From contig NC_089982.1 of NCBI RefSeq assembly GCF_036417845.1, forward strand, positions 64,803,684 through 64,867,683: a stretch of DNA of 64,000 nucleotides. Direction: 5' to 3'. Position 1 is the stretch's first letter. Each line of letters starts with the position of its first letter. The translations under genes and the position numbers were made by a program. The notes under the pieces were generated by a model. That model made no database searches. It was not told where the DNA came from and worked only from the letters and a program-made list of their open reading frames with translations. Positions 49,301 to 61,000 of this stretch are shown here, piece after piece. This stretch comes from Apteryx mantelli. Taxonomy: Eukaryota > Chordata > Aves > Apterygiformes > Apterygidae.

Positions 49301-52300
49301 AAGCCCCAGACTGCATCACTGTGTAAGGGAAGACAAGCTGTATTATTTCTGAGTGTTGCTAAATCTATTTAATCTGCAATCACTCAACACAGTGAAATTA
49401 TTCTGCAATTCTACATGACCTTCTTAGTCCCTAAGTGAACTGTCACCCTTCACTGTTTTTTTTCCAGATTGCTTATGAATATTTTGACTAGCTGAGTTTT
49501 CCTGGGAACTGAAAAGCCATATTCAACTTTGATATTAATATGTAATAAAGTATCTAGCTGATACACTATAGCACCTCATGGGAGTTTTGAATGCGCTGTT
49601 CTCCAGGTACTTCCTCTATATTGTATTGTTTCCCTCAGTTGATGCTATGCCTCCTAACTGAGCATATTATACCAGCTGTATCATTGGTTAGGCTTTATCA
49701 CTGTATTGCTGATACACAATTGGAGTAATCAGTAAGGGCATCCAAAGTGATTGTAAGCAAGCTTAACTTACCAGGTCTTGGCAAAAGATGATTACTTCTT
49801 TCTTATATTTATGAAACAGTTAACTCTACTTCAGAGGGACCTGGGGCATTTGGACATTTTCCTTTCATTTCTACATAAGGCACAGATTAGAGCAAGAAGA
49901 AGGGCATTGCTTGTCATTATAGGGTTGCATCCAGCATGTGGTTTGTTCTTTATCACACACAGCAGCTTTGCAATATTTAGGCAAACTTCTTGTTCTACCA
50001 TCTGTAAGTACCCTTTTAATATTTGGACTCATATTTAGAGTAGTTTGTGAGGGATTCTGCCATGATTTCTTGCTCTTAAAGATAAGGAGAGCAACATGAT
50101 GCCTGCCAGATACTTGGAGGTCAGACTGAAAATGAAAACACCTGTTATTTTAGTGCTCTCTTCTCATTCACAAGAAGAGAGGGAAAAGCTAAGTAGGTGC
50201 CAGAACTGTCAGCAGAAGGAGTCCCACTAAGATTCAAAAAAAACCCAACTTTTGTTCTAGCAACTTATGTGAGATAGTATACTGGAGAAAAATGAAATAA
50301 GTTAATCTCTATTCTAACTGTATGATCGCCACACCCAGCTTTTGACAAGTAGGCTCTCACTTCTGTGTTTTGTTTTGTCTTATAAACTTCAGAATAGCTA
50401 TAGAACCTCATGTTGGAGATCCCCCTTGTCCAGTATTCTGTCTCTGGCAATGGCTAGTAATGGGACACAGGGGAAATAATGTACTGATCCTTTACTGGAT
50501 TCCTGAAGAGTATCTTGGGATCTCTCTCAAGAGCTAGAGATAGGTGCTTTTTTTTTTTTTTTTTTTTTAGTGCACTTAACTAAAATAAGGTCTCCATAAT
50601 TTTTTTTAAGCTTTCCGTCTTTGTTTTGCTTATGAAGTTTTCATCCTCTATTCTGTTTTTGTTTAGACTCGAAAAATAAATCATTAAAGCATGTGGAGCA
50701 GTTTGTGGCTCTTTCAGACCAACAGTATCGCTCTCATCTTAAATTCTAATTCTGTTTAATTCTAATTTCTGTTCTGAAGTCTACTTGTCTTATCAAATAT
50801 ATATCCAACTAACTTAAAGAGCAGACTACCACCACCACCACAATATTGACTCAGAATCATCTTCACTTCCTGGAAACATGTAATACCATTCCTATATATG
50901 AAGAAGAAAAAGCAGCAAGAAGATGGTTTACACAAATAATGCTAGTACAAGTTATAAAACAAGTTCATTTGGAAGCGGTGGAGGTTTACGCTTGTTTGGG
51001 GAAAAGACAGACTCGAGTATTAGAGAGTTTATTTATGAGATTGACTGTAGGTGATGGAAGTCCATGACAGGTGGGATATAAAAAGAGGTAGCAATTGATG
51101 GAGAGTCTTGTGGGGAAAGAAACTTAAATGAGAATGTATCACAAAGTTCCCCCTGCCCCAGTGGGGAGTTAAAGGACAGAGACATTAGAGCACACGGGAA
51201 AAATGCTGAATGTACAGATTCTCAAAGGGGAAGGAAAGGCACAAAGTGGTATACTGAACCTGTTCTCATATTGCTTTATTACTTCTGTACTGTTCTGGAA
51301 AGCAGTGATAGTTGCAAGTTGTAGAATAATAATAATAATAAAATAATAATAAAAAAGGATTCATGATGTATGGGATACATAATTTAAAAACTGGGGTGGC
51401 GGTGGGGTGGACAGAGACAAGAACAGGATGAAGCTGCCTGCATTTGTAGGAATGTATGATCCTGTTCCTGTTGCTTAGCTCATTAAAGTACATTCTTTAG
51501 GGGGTTTTTTTTGTTTTTTTTTGCATGTTTGGCCTTTCCAAACTTGGCTTTTTCTATAGTGATTGCTTTAGCAGCCTGCTAAATTTTTATTTTAATAAGC
51601 TTATGAAGAAGGAATACTTTTATATAGATATAGATATATATAATTTGCCATTAATTCAGACTTTAAGAACACCACCTTAAATAGAATCATGTCTTAAATT
51701 TAGCAAGAATCCTTTCTTGTAAATTATGGTACCATACTGTAGATTTATAGAGATTATGCATTAAAACCTCCCTATTTTAGGATCTTTAAATCAGCTGGAG
51801 AGTCTAAAGGGATCTAGCCCTAACAATTCTGTGCCAATTCCGTTATATTTATTTGCTGTGCTTTCTCCCTTCTTCCCCCAGAGGCTCTCCCATGCCACTA
51901 CAGAGTAACTATTTTGCATTATTATTATTTTTTTCTGGGTTTCTTGGTAAGTATATTAGTCTTTGAAAGCAGCTATACTTGCTACAGAAGAAATAGTTGT
52001 ATGAACTAACTGGTTGGAATCCTATCATTCTACTAAATAATGTACAAAATATTCTTGTCTGCTGTCTAACTCTGGTATTGCTTGCTCCTTTGGCATAGGC
52101 TAGATGATTTGCACATTTATGAACTATTAAGCATCTTCTACACACGTGCCCCCCCCTCCCAGAGGCTCAATAAAATCTGAAATTATTTATGCCTAGGTCA
52201 CATTTATTAATTTCAGACTCTGTATAAGATTTACATTTTGCTGCAGTGAAGGAGGGAGAAATGAAGTCAGGGTTAAAGGGGAGCATAAATTGTTAGCTTT

Positions 52301-52700
52301 CACCAGTTAATATTATCCTCTCCTACCACTCTCTGTGGTTCAGGAAATTTATTTTATCTTCCTTTAATCACCTTCCTCGATTATGCTGGTAAACAAGAAG
52401 AATAAAGATAAAAGACAAACAAACATAAGGTCATGCCTTGTATACTACATCTAATATAAAATAAACATGAAAGCTTGATTGAAGTTACTCATTAAAATAC
52501 TGCTGGTGCTGGAAGAGGTTGAGAGATAGCTTATTCAAGTGTGATGTGGGCGATTTGGGGTCAGCTGGTGGACTGAATTGTCTCCAAGGGTATGCAGATT
52601 TAGACCTCTGTTTATTGGAGGAAGAATCTTCCTTGACATATTCATTAGAGAAGACCAGGCAATGTTAACTGAAAGCGCAGTCAGAGACAGAGATATAAAC
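49301..52700. other. Gene-free AT-rich DNA
   Basis: No gene recognised. Contains a T run near 50550-50569, an AAT repeat near 51325-51353 and AT runs near 51620-51645. Could include the distal part of the protocadherin 3' flank, but nothing here proves it. Confidence 0.5.
51325..51353. repeat. (AAT)n simple repeat
   Basis: AATAATAATAATAATAAAATAATAATAAA-type run; short and interrupted. Confidence 0.85.
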
Positions 52701-52713
52701 TTGCAACACAAAG

Positions 52714-55700
52714 TTTATTTAAAGAAGAAAAAGAAATAAAAAGTTCTGGCCAATCTATATGCACAAAAATCCTAATCTCCAACTAAGGTTAAAAAAAATA
52801 GAAGCAGCATTTTCTATGGTGCTCAGTGAGAAGTTCTATACCATGATTTTGCAGTAACTCTGTAGCAATACTGTATTTAGTAAAAAACATCAGCACCAAT
52901 AGTGAAGGGGGTGGGAAGCAAATGTTTTAATCTTCCTTCTCCCTCCCCCAAGTATATTTTTCACATAGTACAAGTGATACAAATCCCAGCTAAGGCCTGT
53001 TTTATTATTATTATTATCTTTCTAACCATTTTGTGATCCAGACAGCTAAGGAATAAGCTTTCTCTGCTTTTCAGATCTACCTTCTTGAAGCTGATTTGTT
53101 CTCTGCAGTTATGCTGGGAGATAGTTGATTTTATTCACAAATTGAAAGACCTGCAGGTTTTTATTTCAAATTTTGCCCTGCAAAACTGTACTAGATGTGT
53201 TGTTCTTTTTAACATAGACATTTAAAGAATGGCTAATTGTTCTAAACTTTGGGGGAAACTGGGAACCGTGATAATTAAAAAGTTACCATACTCTGTGTAA
53301 CAATGCCATACATATTACCATGGCTATTACCATAACTGAAATAGCCAAGCTTTTACTAATATCTTGTTTTCCCCTTAATATGAAGGTTTTCTACATGCTT
53401 AAAAAAAAATAAATAAAAAGCCATTTTGAACAGTAATGGGAAGCAAGTGCTGTCATTACAAGTACTTTATTTCCACTGTGAAAATAGCTGTGTGCTGTCC
53501 TGACTATGAATAATTTCTACTGAATTTCACTGTGTAGACAAGTAAAACCTCAGTTACATCAGCAGCTGAAGAAATGTCTGGTTACTAGGCCATCTTCCTC
53601 TTTGCTATACAAGAAATATGTTAAATTCGCAAAGCAGCATATGATTTAAGTCAGTAAAAGTGGAATAGACTGTCGGAAAAAGTACACTAGCAAATGGGCA
53701 ACCAGTTGAACATGTTATATTTTAATCTGCAGAGACAAAAATGACAAGCAATTTATTTACATAAAACTGTACAAAAGCAAATTAAATTATGTAAATATTT
53801 CATAAATAGAGGTGGACTAGCGTTTAATACATTTCGCCATGTTTAGCATAGTTGCGTGCATAGTGATTCATAATAAACAATGATAAATTGTTCTCTGCTT
53901 CACTATCAACATCCAAGTTGCAGAACAATAGTCAATGATTAATATTACAAACAGATCGTACCACACTGAATGCAAGTGCTTTAAAATTTAGGAAGAAGAT
54001 GTCTGAAAGCATACCCCAGGTAGCTGGAAAATAGTGTCTTCTTCCTTGTATTTATGCTCTTCAATCACCAATACAACTTTACTGGTGGACTTTCATCTCT
54101 ATTGCTATTTTATCTGTTTCTTTCCTTAAGGAAACACTGTATATTTATCACCAAAGAAACATACAGAAAACTATTTTGTAGTTCAAGTTCCTTACAAGTC
54201 TTCAGTGATGGCTGTACTTGTGGCAAGTTCATTTAGCCTTACTCTTTATTTTCCTACTTGACAACTTCCTAGGGTAGCCTTTCAGCCAATCATTTCAATC
54301 CCATTTAAGTTCTTTCCCCACATAAAAATAACGTTTGACTTTTCTTTTTTTTCCTGAAACTCAGGCAGCAGGCCAGTCAGAAACCATATTGAATAAACAT
54401 AGTGGATCTGAGATCCAGAATGAGCATTAGATTTTAGACAAAAGCTATAGAATTTTCTAATACATATAAAGTTATATATTAATGCATCAATCTATAAAAG
54501 TGCTCTAATGTAAAATACATGCAAAGCTCATTTGAGTTTCCCATGGAAGGAAATAAAAGGATGACTCCTACACTGTACAACCAAAATGTAATGGCAGCTA
54601 AAAGCAATTAAAAGAACTTAATTGTCAATTTTCCTGGCAACATGAACTGATGACACCTTGCTAAACAACTATAATATAGACTGATCATAGTTTTCCAGGC
54701 AGCAGAATTAAAAACAAATGAAAACAACCCCAAACCCCACACAAATATTAATAAAAAAAACTCTCAAGACGTACTTAAACCACAGCCTTGTGTTAATAAT
54801 GCTTAAGACTGGTCCATTAACTGAGTTTGGCAAAAGGCTTGTTTTTAAATATATTATTTATAATTTCTCAGAAAATAAACACAGGTAAATATACAGGTTC
54901 AAAAAAGTTGGGAATAGCCCCTTGTCCCTCAGTGTCCAAACCCAACTACCACTTTACCATAATAACAGGTATAAAAGGCACAGTTGCATATTTTGCATTC
55001 ACCCTAATTATTTTTATAGTTTTATTTGTTTATTTTTATACAAAAGCACTCTATTTATGGAGTGGCACCAGATTTAACTTATTTCAAATAAAAAGTAAAA
55101 TACAAACACAAAATATATTTGTGTCATGCCAGGTCAGAAGAGTAATTAGCATGTTAATAGTGGCTAGGTCTACTAGAATTACTGTGAATACTTACAGTAC
55201 ATAGAATTTTTAAAATTCTTTCACATCCATTTTAGTTCTAAGGAGATGCACACAAGTAAGGTACTTAATGACATGACAGTCTTATGTGGTGCAAAAATTG
55301 GTGAGTGACTGCTGATCCATTTAATCTGAAGGTCTTCTATGACCTGTATTATTAGCTTTGTAGAAAAAGGGTTTAACGATATATTGAAACAAGCTACCTA
55401 ATATTCTTTTTTTTGTGTTTATTTTTTAAATAAAATAAATTCTTATTAAAGAAAAAAAATTTTGTTGAACATTTGTGTTATGCAATTGTGTATTCTGTTG
55501 AAACGTGCAAGAAAAATGTGTATACATTACATAAGCATTTTAGAAGCATTTTTTAACAGGTACTTACAGATTATACAAAGCAGTAACTGCTCTATGCAGT
55601 CTCATAACAAAGTACTAGTTTGCATCTCTCCATATTACTTAAATAATTAAACAAAAATGTTCAATCATTATTAATCTTTGATTTAATATTTTCTTTCTAA

Positions 55701-57674
55701 AATGTGTCCATTCATCATAACTGCTATACACAAACTAGTGTTACATGAAGAAAGTAAACTTGAGAGAAGAGAACGGAATGGCCAAAAAGGGCACACCCCA
55801 CTATACAGAGGAGAAGTGAATTCAAAAGATAAATGTGATGAGTTGTACTGATTTTAGCAACCTCTACTTTAGGCTGTTTAAGATTATACTCTATGTAATT
55901 CTTCAAAGCAAGAAACTACCCAAAGCTACATCGTGACTAAAATATACTAGAGAGCCATCTAGCCATGCCTTAACATCAGGTTAAACATCCAGGGATTTGA
56001 ATGCTTTCCCCCTTCTCAAGCTGTCCTTGCTGTGTTGTCCGATTGTCAGATTCATCTGAATGTCTGAGCGCAGTTTTTAATTATTACTACATCATCAGCT
56101 ACAAAGCAGCTAGCTGAAGTTCTGCACATTTTGTTGCTTTTATTGCACAAAAACCTGTTTCTTTTCCTGTTCCTTTCAAGAAGTGCTCACCATGAGAATT
56201 GTTACAGCCCAGAGCTCTTACGTATCATGGTCACTTGGATTCTTTTTGACTTGTCTTGACCTGCTACTGTGCAAGTATCATATCACTGTTTATTAGACCA
56301 TTTTCTACCTGCCCTAAGTGTTCTGAGTCTCGACATTGGTTAGTATTGCACTTCACTCGGCTTTAATGCACTTGTGTTTCAAGAAAACCTGCATCCTATC
56401 TTTGACACAACTGAAGCAATTGGTAAGCTGCAACACTGATGACAAAAGACTTAGCAAGCATTCGCTTTGAAAAAAAAGGCATCATTTTTGACTTGTAATA
56501 TTCTCTTGTCACTGCATCATACCATTCTCCACACACTCCTTCCCATTCTCATTAATGCAGCCTTCTATTACTATTTTTAATTTTGATCTTAAAAATTCCC
56601 TGGAACTGGCAGTATCATATCATATGCAGCATCTGCTGCAACATATCATGTCATTATGAAAAAACAAATCAGTTCCTTTGGGCATTCAACTCTAAATGCA
56701 TTGGAAAAAATAGTATGTCATCTGGGCTTGTGCAAAACGTAACTGAAGGTGTGTTATGTGTACATACGTATATTTGTGAGTATATTAGTTTTCTAAGCCA
56801 AGCCCCAATACTCAGCAGTTCCCCTGATCCGTAGTGTGATCTTTGGCCTTTTTATTATTATGATCTTCCCAGCTAGATGTTGGTTTTGTCCAAAATAATG
56901 AGTTCAACAGTTTACCATTACTATGCTACGGTTTATGTGTTACTAATTGTGTTTACGTTGAAGTAATCATTACAGAGAACGAGAGAGGAGGAGAGAGAGA
57001 GACACAGCAAGAACACGTTTGTTCTACGGATAAAACAGAATCAGAGTTCAAGATTCATTGGAAAGTATGCCATGTTTTGGACTGCAGTCTCAGGCTGAAC
57101 CTTATGTCTGTTGTTTCCAGCCTCAGATGAGAGGTGAGAATATTAAAGCTGTGGTCTTCACAAAGTGCCTATTAATAGTTATTCCTTTGTATTTACCTCT
57201 ATATCTGTATGTTTTCTGAAGGATTGTCCCTGGTGGGGATCAGCAATATTCAGATGATATGTTTTGAATATATTTTTCCTGACCTGTTATCCTCAACAAG
57301 CCAGATGACAATCAAAGAAAATGAATGGCTTAACTCATGCTTCTGCAGAGGGGTAACAACTGTGTGTTGTGTTCTTTTTAATCAAGCTTGTTACTATGGG
57401 AGGAATTTGCAACCATAAATTTAGGAAAATAAAAACGGGTGAGGGAGGATTAGACATGCAAGTAACAACAATGGTTTCTACATTGTACAGTATAGTCAGG
57501 CAGACAGTATAGTTAAACGCCTGCATATGGAGGCAGAAATGGCAGGCAGAGCTTTTGTCTCTTTGGTGGCCCCCTCTTTTTTGTTTCTTATTTTTAGTTA
57601 AAATTGTTTTCATTTTAAGACTTTTGCCCCTTTTCCTTTTACAACATGAAAGAACTTTGTTGCTGCTCTTTAGC
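52714..57674 (-). other. PCDH7: Probable 3' UTR and downstream flank of PCDH7-like gene
   Basis: Lies immediately after the stop codon of the protocadherin exon on the minus strand. It is AT-rich and free of the LINE, SINE and LTR relics found elsewhere in the window, which fits a long conserved 3' UTR. Minus-strand AATAAA signals occur at 55021-55026 and 55029-55034 (two in tandem) and at 52714-52719, giving possible UTR lengths of about 2.6 and 5.0 kb. A Pumilio-type element (TGTAAATA on the minus strand) lies at 53754-53761. No transcript evidence is available, so the true end is unknown. Confidence 0.4.
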
Positions 57675-58054
57675 CTACAGGTAAACTTCTCTTCTAGTTA
57701 AAGTATTGACAGGAGATGGCTTGTATTCCCCTGTCTGTGTAAGGGGGATATCTTCTGGATTGCCTTCTTCATTTTTACTGAAACTAGCCGCGCTGAAGGT
57801 CTCATAGGATGAGGTCAACTTTTTGTTAAGGAGGTTTCTGTTACGATCACCCATGAGGGAGGCTTCTCCATTGGCCAGCTTTTCTTGACTGCCTCGTTCA
57901 TCAACAGGCATGAAAGTGGAGAGTTTTGGCTGGCTCTTCTGCTTCCTTTCCGGAGAAGTGCGAACTGGCATCCAGCAGGAGTCCGAGTGGCCATACTCAT
58001 CACACTCTCGAGTACACTTCCCTGTCAGGGCTACATCTGGTAGAGGCCGTGAAT
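57675..58054 (-). CDS. PCDH7: Protocadherin (delta-type, likely PCDH7), last coding exon
   Basis: Encodes the C-terminal 125 residues, plus two bases of a shared codon, of the cytoplasmic tail of a delta-1 protocadherin, a cadherin-type adhesion receptor of the plasma membrane. The exon opens with SRPLPDVALTGKC and the conserved motif KCTRECDEYGHSDSCWMP, known from the delta-1 protocadherin tails. A Ser/Lys-rich linker with PKLSTFMPVDE, then NRNLLNKKL and EDIPLTQTGEY follow, ending in LTRREVYL and TAG (57675-57677). There is no signal peptide, cadherin repeat or membrane segment here; these must lie on upstream exons outside the window. The frame is intact over all 380 bp, unlike the random frames around it, which supports a real exon. 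Assignment to PCDH7 rather than a paralogue rests on my recollection of the tail sequence. An open frame runs 55 bases further into the intron, but the splice site at 58055 marks the exon start. Confidence 0.8.
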
Positions 58055-58069
58055 CTGAAAGTAAAATAG
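58055..58069 (-). other. PCDH7: 3' splice site of the protocadherin last exon
   Basis: On the minus strand the bases just before the exon read CTATTTTACTTTCAG, a pyrimidine-rich tract with a consensus CAG acceptor. The exon begins within a codon (last two bases of an Asp/Asn/His/Tyr-type codon ending in AT), so the upstream exon must end in phase 1. Confidence 0.8.
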
Positions 58070-61000
58070 AGTTGTCTTTACAAGTGAATAATACTGCAAT
58101 GACTTCCAATGAAACTGAGAATCCTTAAATTCACAAAAGGTATTTTAAAGGTTTTGGTAAGAAACTTGTAATACGTTTCTGAGTAATAATTTATTTTATA
58201 TTGCACGTGCCTGTAGGCAACAAGCATACTCGTGCAATTATCTTCAACCTCAAGTACTGAAAAATAAGAATATTAAGTCACTTGATATGCTTGTAAGTCA
58301 ATCTCAAAAGCAAAACCGTATTTGGCGTCAGTTACTGAATGAATTTTGATGTCTAAAACAGTCAACCAAGCACTTAATACTACCAATTTTCTTGAAATTA
58401 TTAAAAATACCTTTCTCTGAACTCTTTGTAAAGAATGTTTTGATGTTATATGAATGGAATCTAAGACCATGGATCCTGCAGATACTTATGAACATGATTA
58501 ATGTCCTGCATGTGAGCAGCCCTGTTATTGACAATACACTCAATTTGCACATAATGTAAACCTGAGCATGTATTTCTCAGGATTGGGTTTTATCCGTACA
58601 CTACATGCTTTGTGAATGCTACATTCAACAGTTAGTTGGAGCATACAAAGACACCACTATTTGTTATAAATGTAATCTAATGTGTAGAGACAAAGCTGGT
58701 GTGGGTGTGGGTGTAGTGAGGCAGAGGGGAATCTGATAGCTGCCTGAATAGACGCACTGTTTTATATGTGATGTGCTATGTTAAAAGGAGTCCTGCTCTA
58801 GATCACGGTATTTGAGTTTTCTAACTACTGGACATGTAACAACCTTCACTCAAAACTAGCAAGGTTTAGAAGACTGCTGGATTGACTCCTACCTGGTAAA
58901 ACACAGATGGTTTTTAATATTCGTATTTTGATACTCACATTACAGAATTAGCTACCTCATCTATTTTAAGGACTGGGTCAGATTCTCAAACCCTTGCTTT
59001 TATTCAGTTATGCTGTACTTTATAGTCTGCAACAAATAACTGGAGTTGCCTGCAAAATAACACAATGATATTCAAACAAAGGTGACTGAGAACAAAAATG
59101 TACAGCTACATTTAATTTTCCAGTTTATTTGATATGATTTTCATATGCTATGACTTTTTTGATTTAACTTTTAGGCTTCTATTTATTGAAAAAAAAAAAA
59201 ATCCTCAAAATGAGCAAGGAGCCTCTACCTGGAAAGATAGTCAGATACTTCATATGGACTGTGAACACTTTCTCCCTCCCTCTCCGCCCCGTCAGTTCAC
59301 ATACACTGTCATTTTACCAGTAATAATGTATGAATAAAAAATATTTTTTCAAAGTTCTATCAATTTTCACTGTCTTACTTACATTTTGCCTATTTTTTCT
59401 TTACTTTTGGTTGCCGTATGACATCCTTAAACAGTGACAATACCAACTGTGAATTTTTTATAAATTCGTAGCTTATTGAAGTAGCAAGAACAACTATTCC
59501 CAAGGTTTAAAAACAAAAAAACCCCAACCCTTTGCTTCTTCCAGAACAAACTGTTTCAGTTTGAAAGTATTTACCATGGGTATTTGCAGAGCAAGCATGT
59601 TTCATTTCAGTGTCTGCAGATTTAATCCCGATAGAACTGCAAAAGCAGTCACTTATGCTCGTCTCATCCTAATTTTTCATTCACTAAAACGTTCACTTAA
59701 TTAGCAATTTGCTGAAATGTTGCAGAAGTATACACGTTATTTATTGTTAACAATTGTCAACATTTTTTATAGAATCCTGTGTATGGATTTTGAATACTGT
59801 ATAATATTTCAATATGTCATTGACTTCGATGAGGAAAAGAACGTTGACAGATGTATAAGACTGGAGGGAGAGGCCTGAGTGATTTATTTTTTTTTTTCCG
59901 AGTTACACCTCTTAAGAGTTTTGCACTTAGACACAGCTATGACTAGCACAGTTTTTCAGTGAAGAATACAAAGAATGTGGACAGTTGTCAGCCTATCAAT
60001 TTTCTAGCCACTGTTTTCTGGAGATGTATGCAGAAGGCAAGGATTATAGAAGGAATATTCTCTGTCAGCTAAATCTAGTATTATTCTTGCACTCCCTAAA
60101 GGTAAGAAGCATGGATAATTAACTGCTGAGCTGCACCTGATGTGCTTTGATTTTTAAAAAGGAAAATCCTCTTAATATTTTTTAAACAGGGTAAACCCCC
60201 TTCCCATCTAAATCTTAATAAGCTCTTCAGTCAGTTCCTTAATTAATTTCCAAACAATGATCATTAAACATAACGTTTACTATTAATATTTGAATTATTA
60301 CTCTGGAAGGATATTTTCAAAAACTTATCAAGGCAATATGTTTGATTTACTTAAAAGATAGCAGCTATGAGTATGTATTTACTGAAAAGGCTTTGGGGGA
60401 TTTTTTTTTTTTTTTTAAGTTTGAAACAGTTAATATCTTTCTTTATGTTTGATGGTTTCTTTTTAGTGCAAACGGGGCTTGAGTAAGCATCACTTGGGTT
60501 GATAAAAATCCTTCTCATGATTCATTGAATCATGCCCTTGAAATTTTACCATTTTGCATTGTAGTGTATCCATCTTGACTTTTAGACAAATGTAGAATTC
60601 TTCACTGTAAATCATGAGACTTGCTAGGCAATCTAGCTCTACAGTGACATATAATGAAGCGACAACTTCCAAGTCACTGTGTGGCTGATTCTCCCTTCCA
60701 TTAGTATTAGGCACATACAGTTAATGTAGCCTACTGCTGTGTTGTGCTCTTGTATCTGTTCTAACAGCTGAATCAGGACAGCACTGAAGCACACCTTTAA
60801 TCTGACATGCTTATGAAACTATGTTGCATTTAGCTGCTTTCCTATTTAAAAGATGAATGTAATTTCAGTAATTGTGGGAGGGAGAAGGAGGGAATCTTTT
60901 GTGTCTGTGTTGCACCAGAAGCAGCATAAAGCAGCCAACACTGTCACGGCTACACTATTTCCAGTACCTAACCTAGTCAGTTCAGGACAGCTCAGCTACC

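Noticed and set aside
54827..55204. 125-codon plus-strand open frame with a hydrophobic middle
   Set aside because: It runs opposite to the protocadherin gene inside its probable 3' UTR and has no domain; AT-rich codons give Ile, Phe, Lys and Tyr by chance.
58055..58109. Upstream extension of the protocadherin open frame to an ATG at 58109
   Set aside because: The conserved tail begins at 58054 right after a consensus acceptor, so the extension is intron read-through rather than a start.
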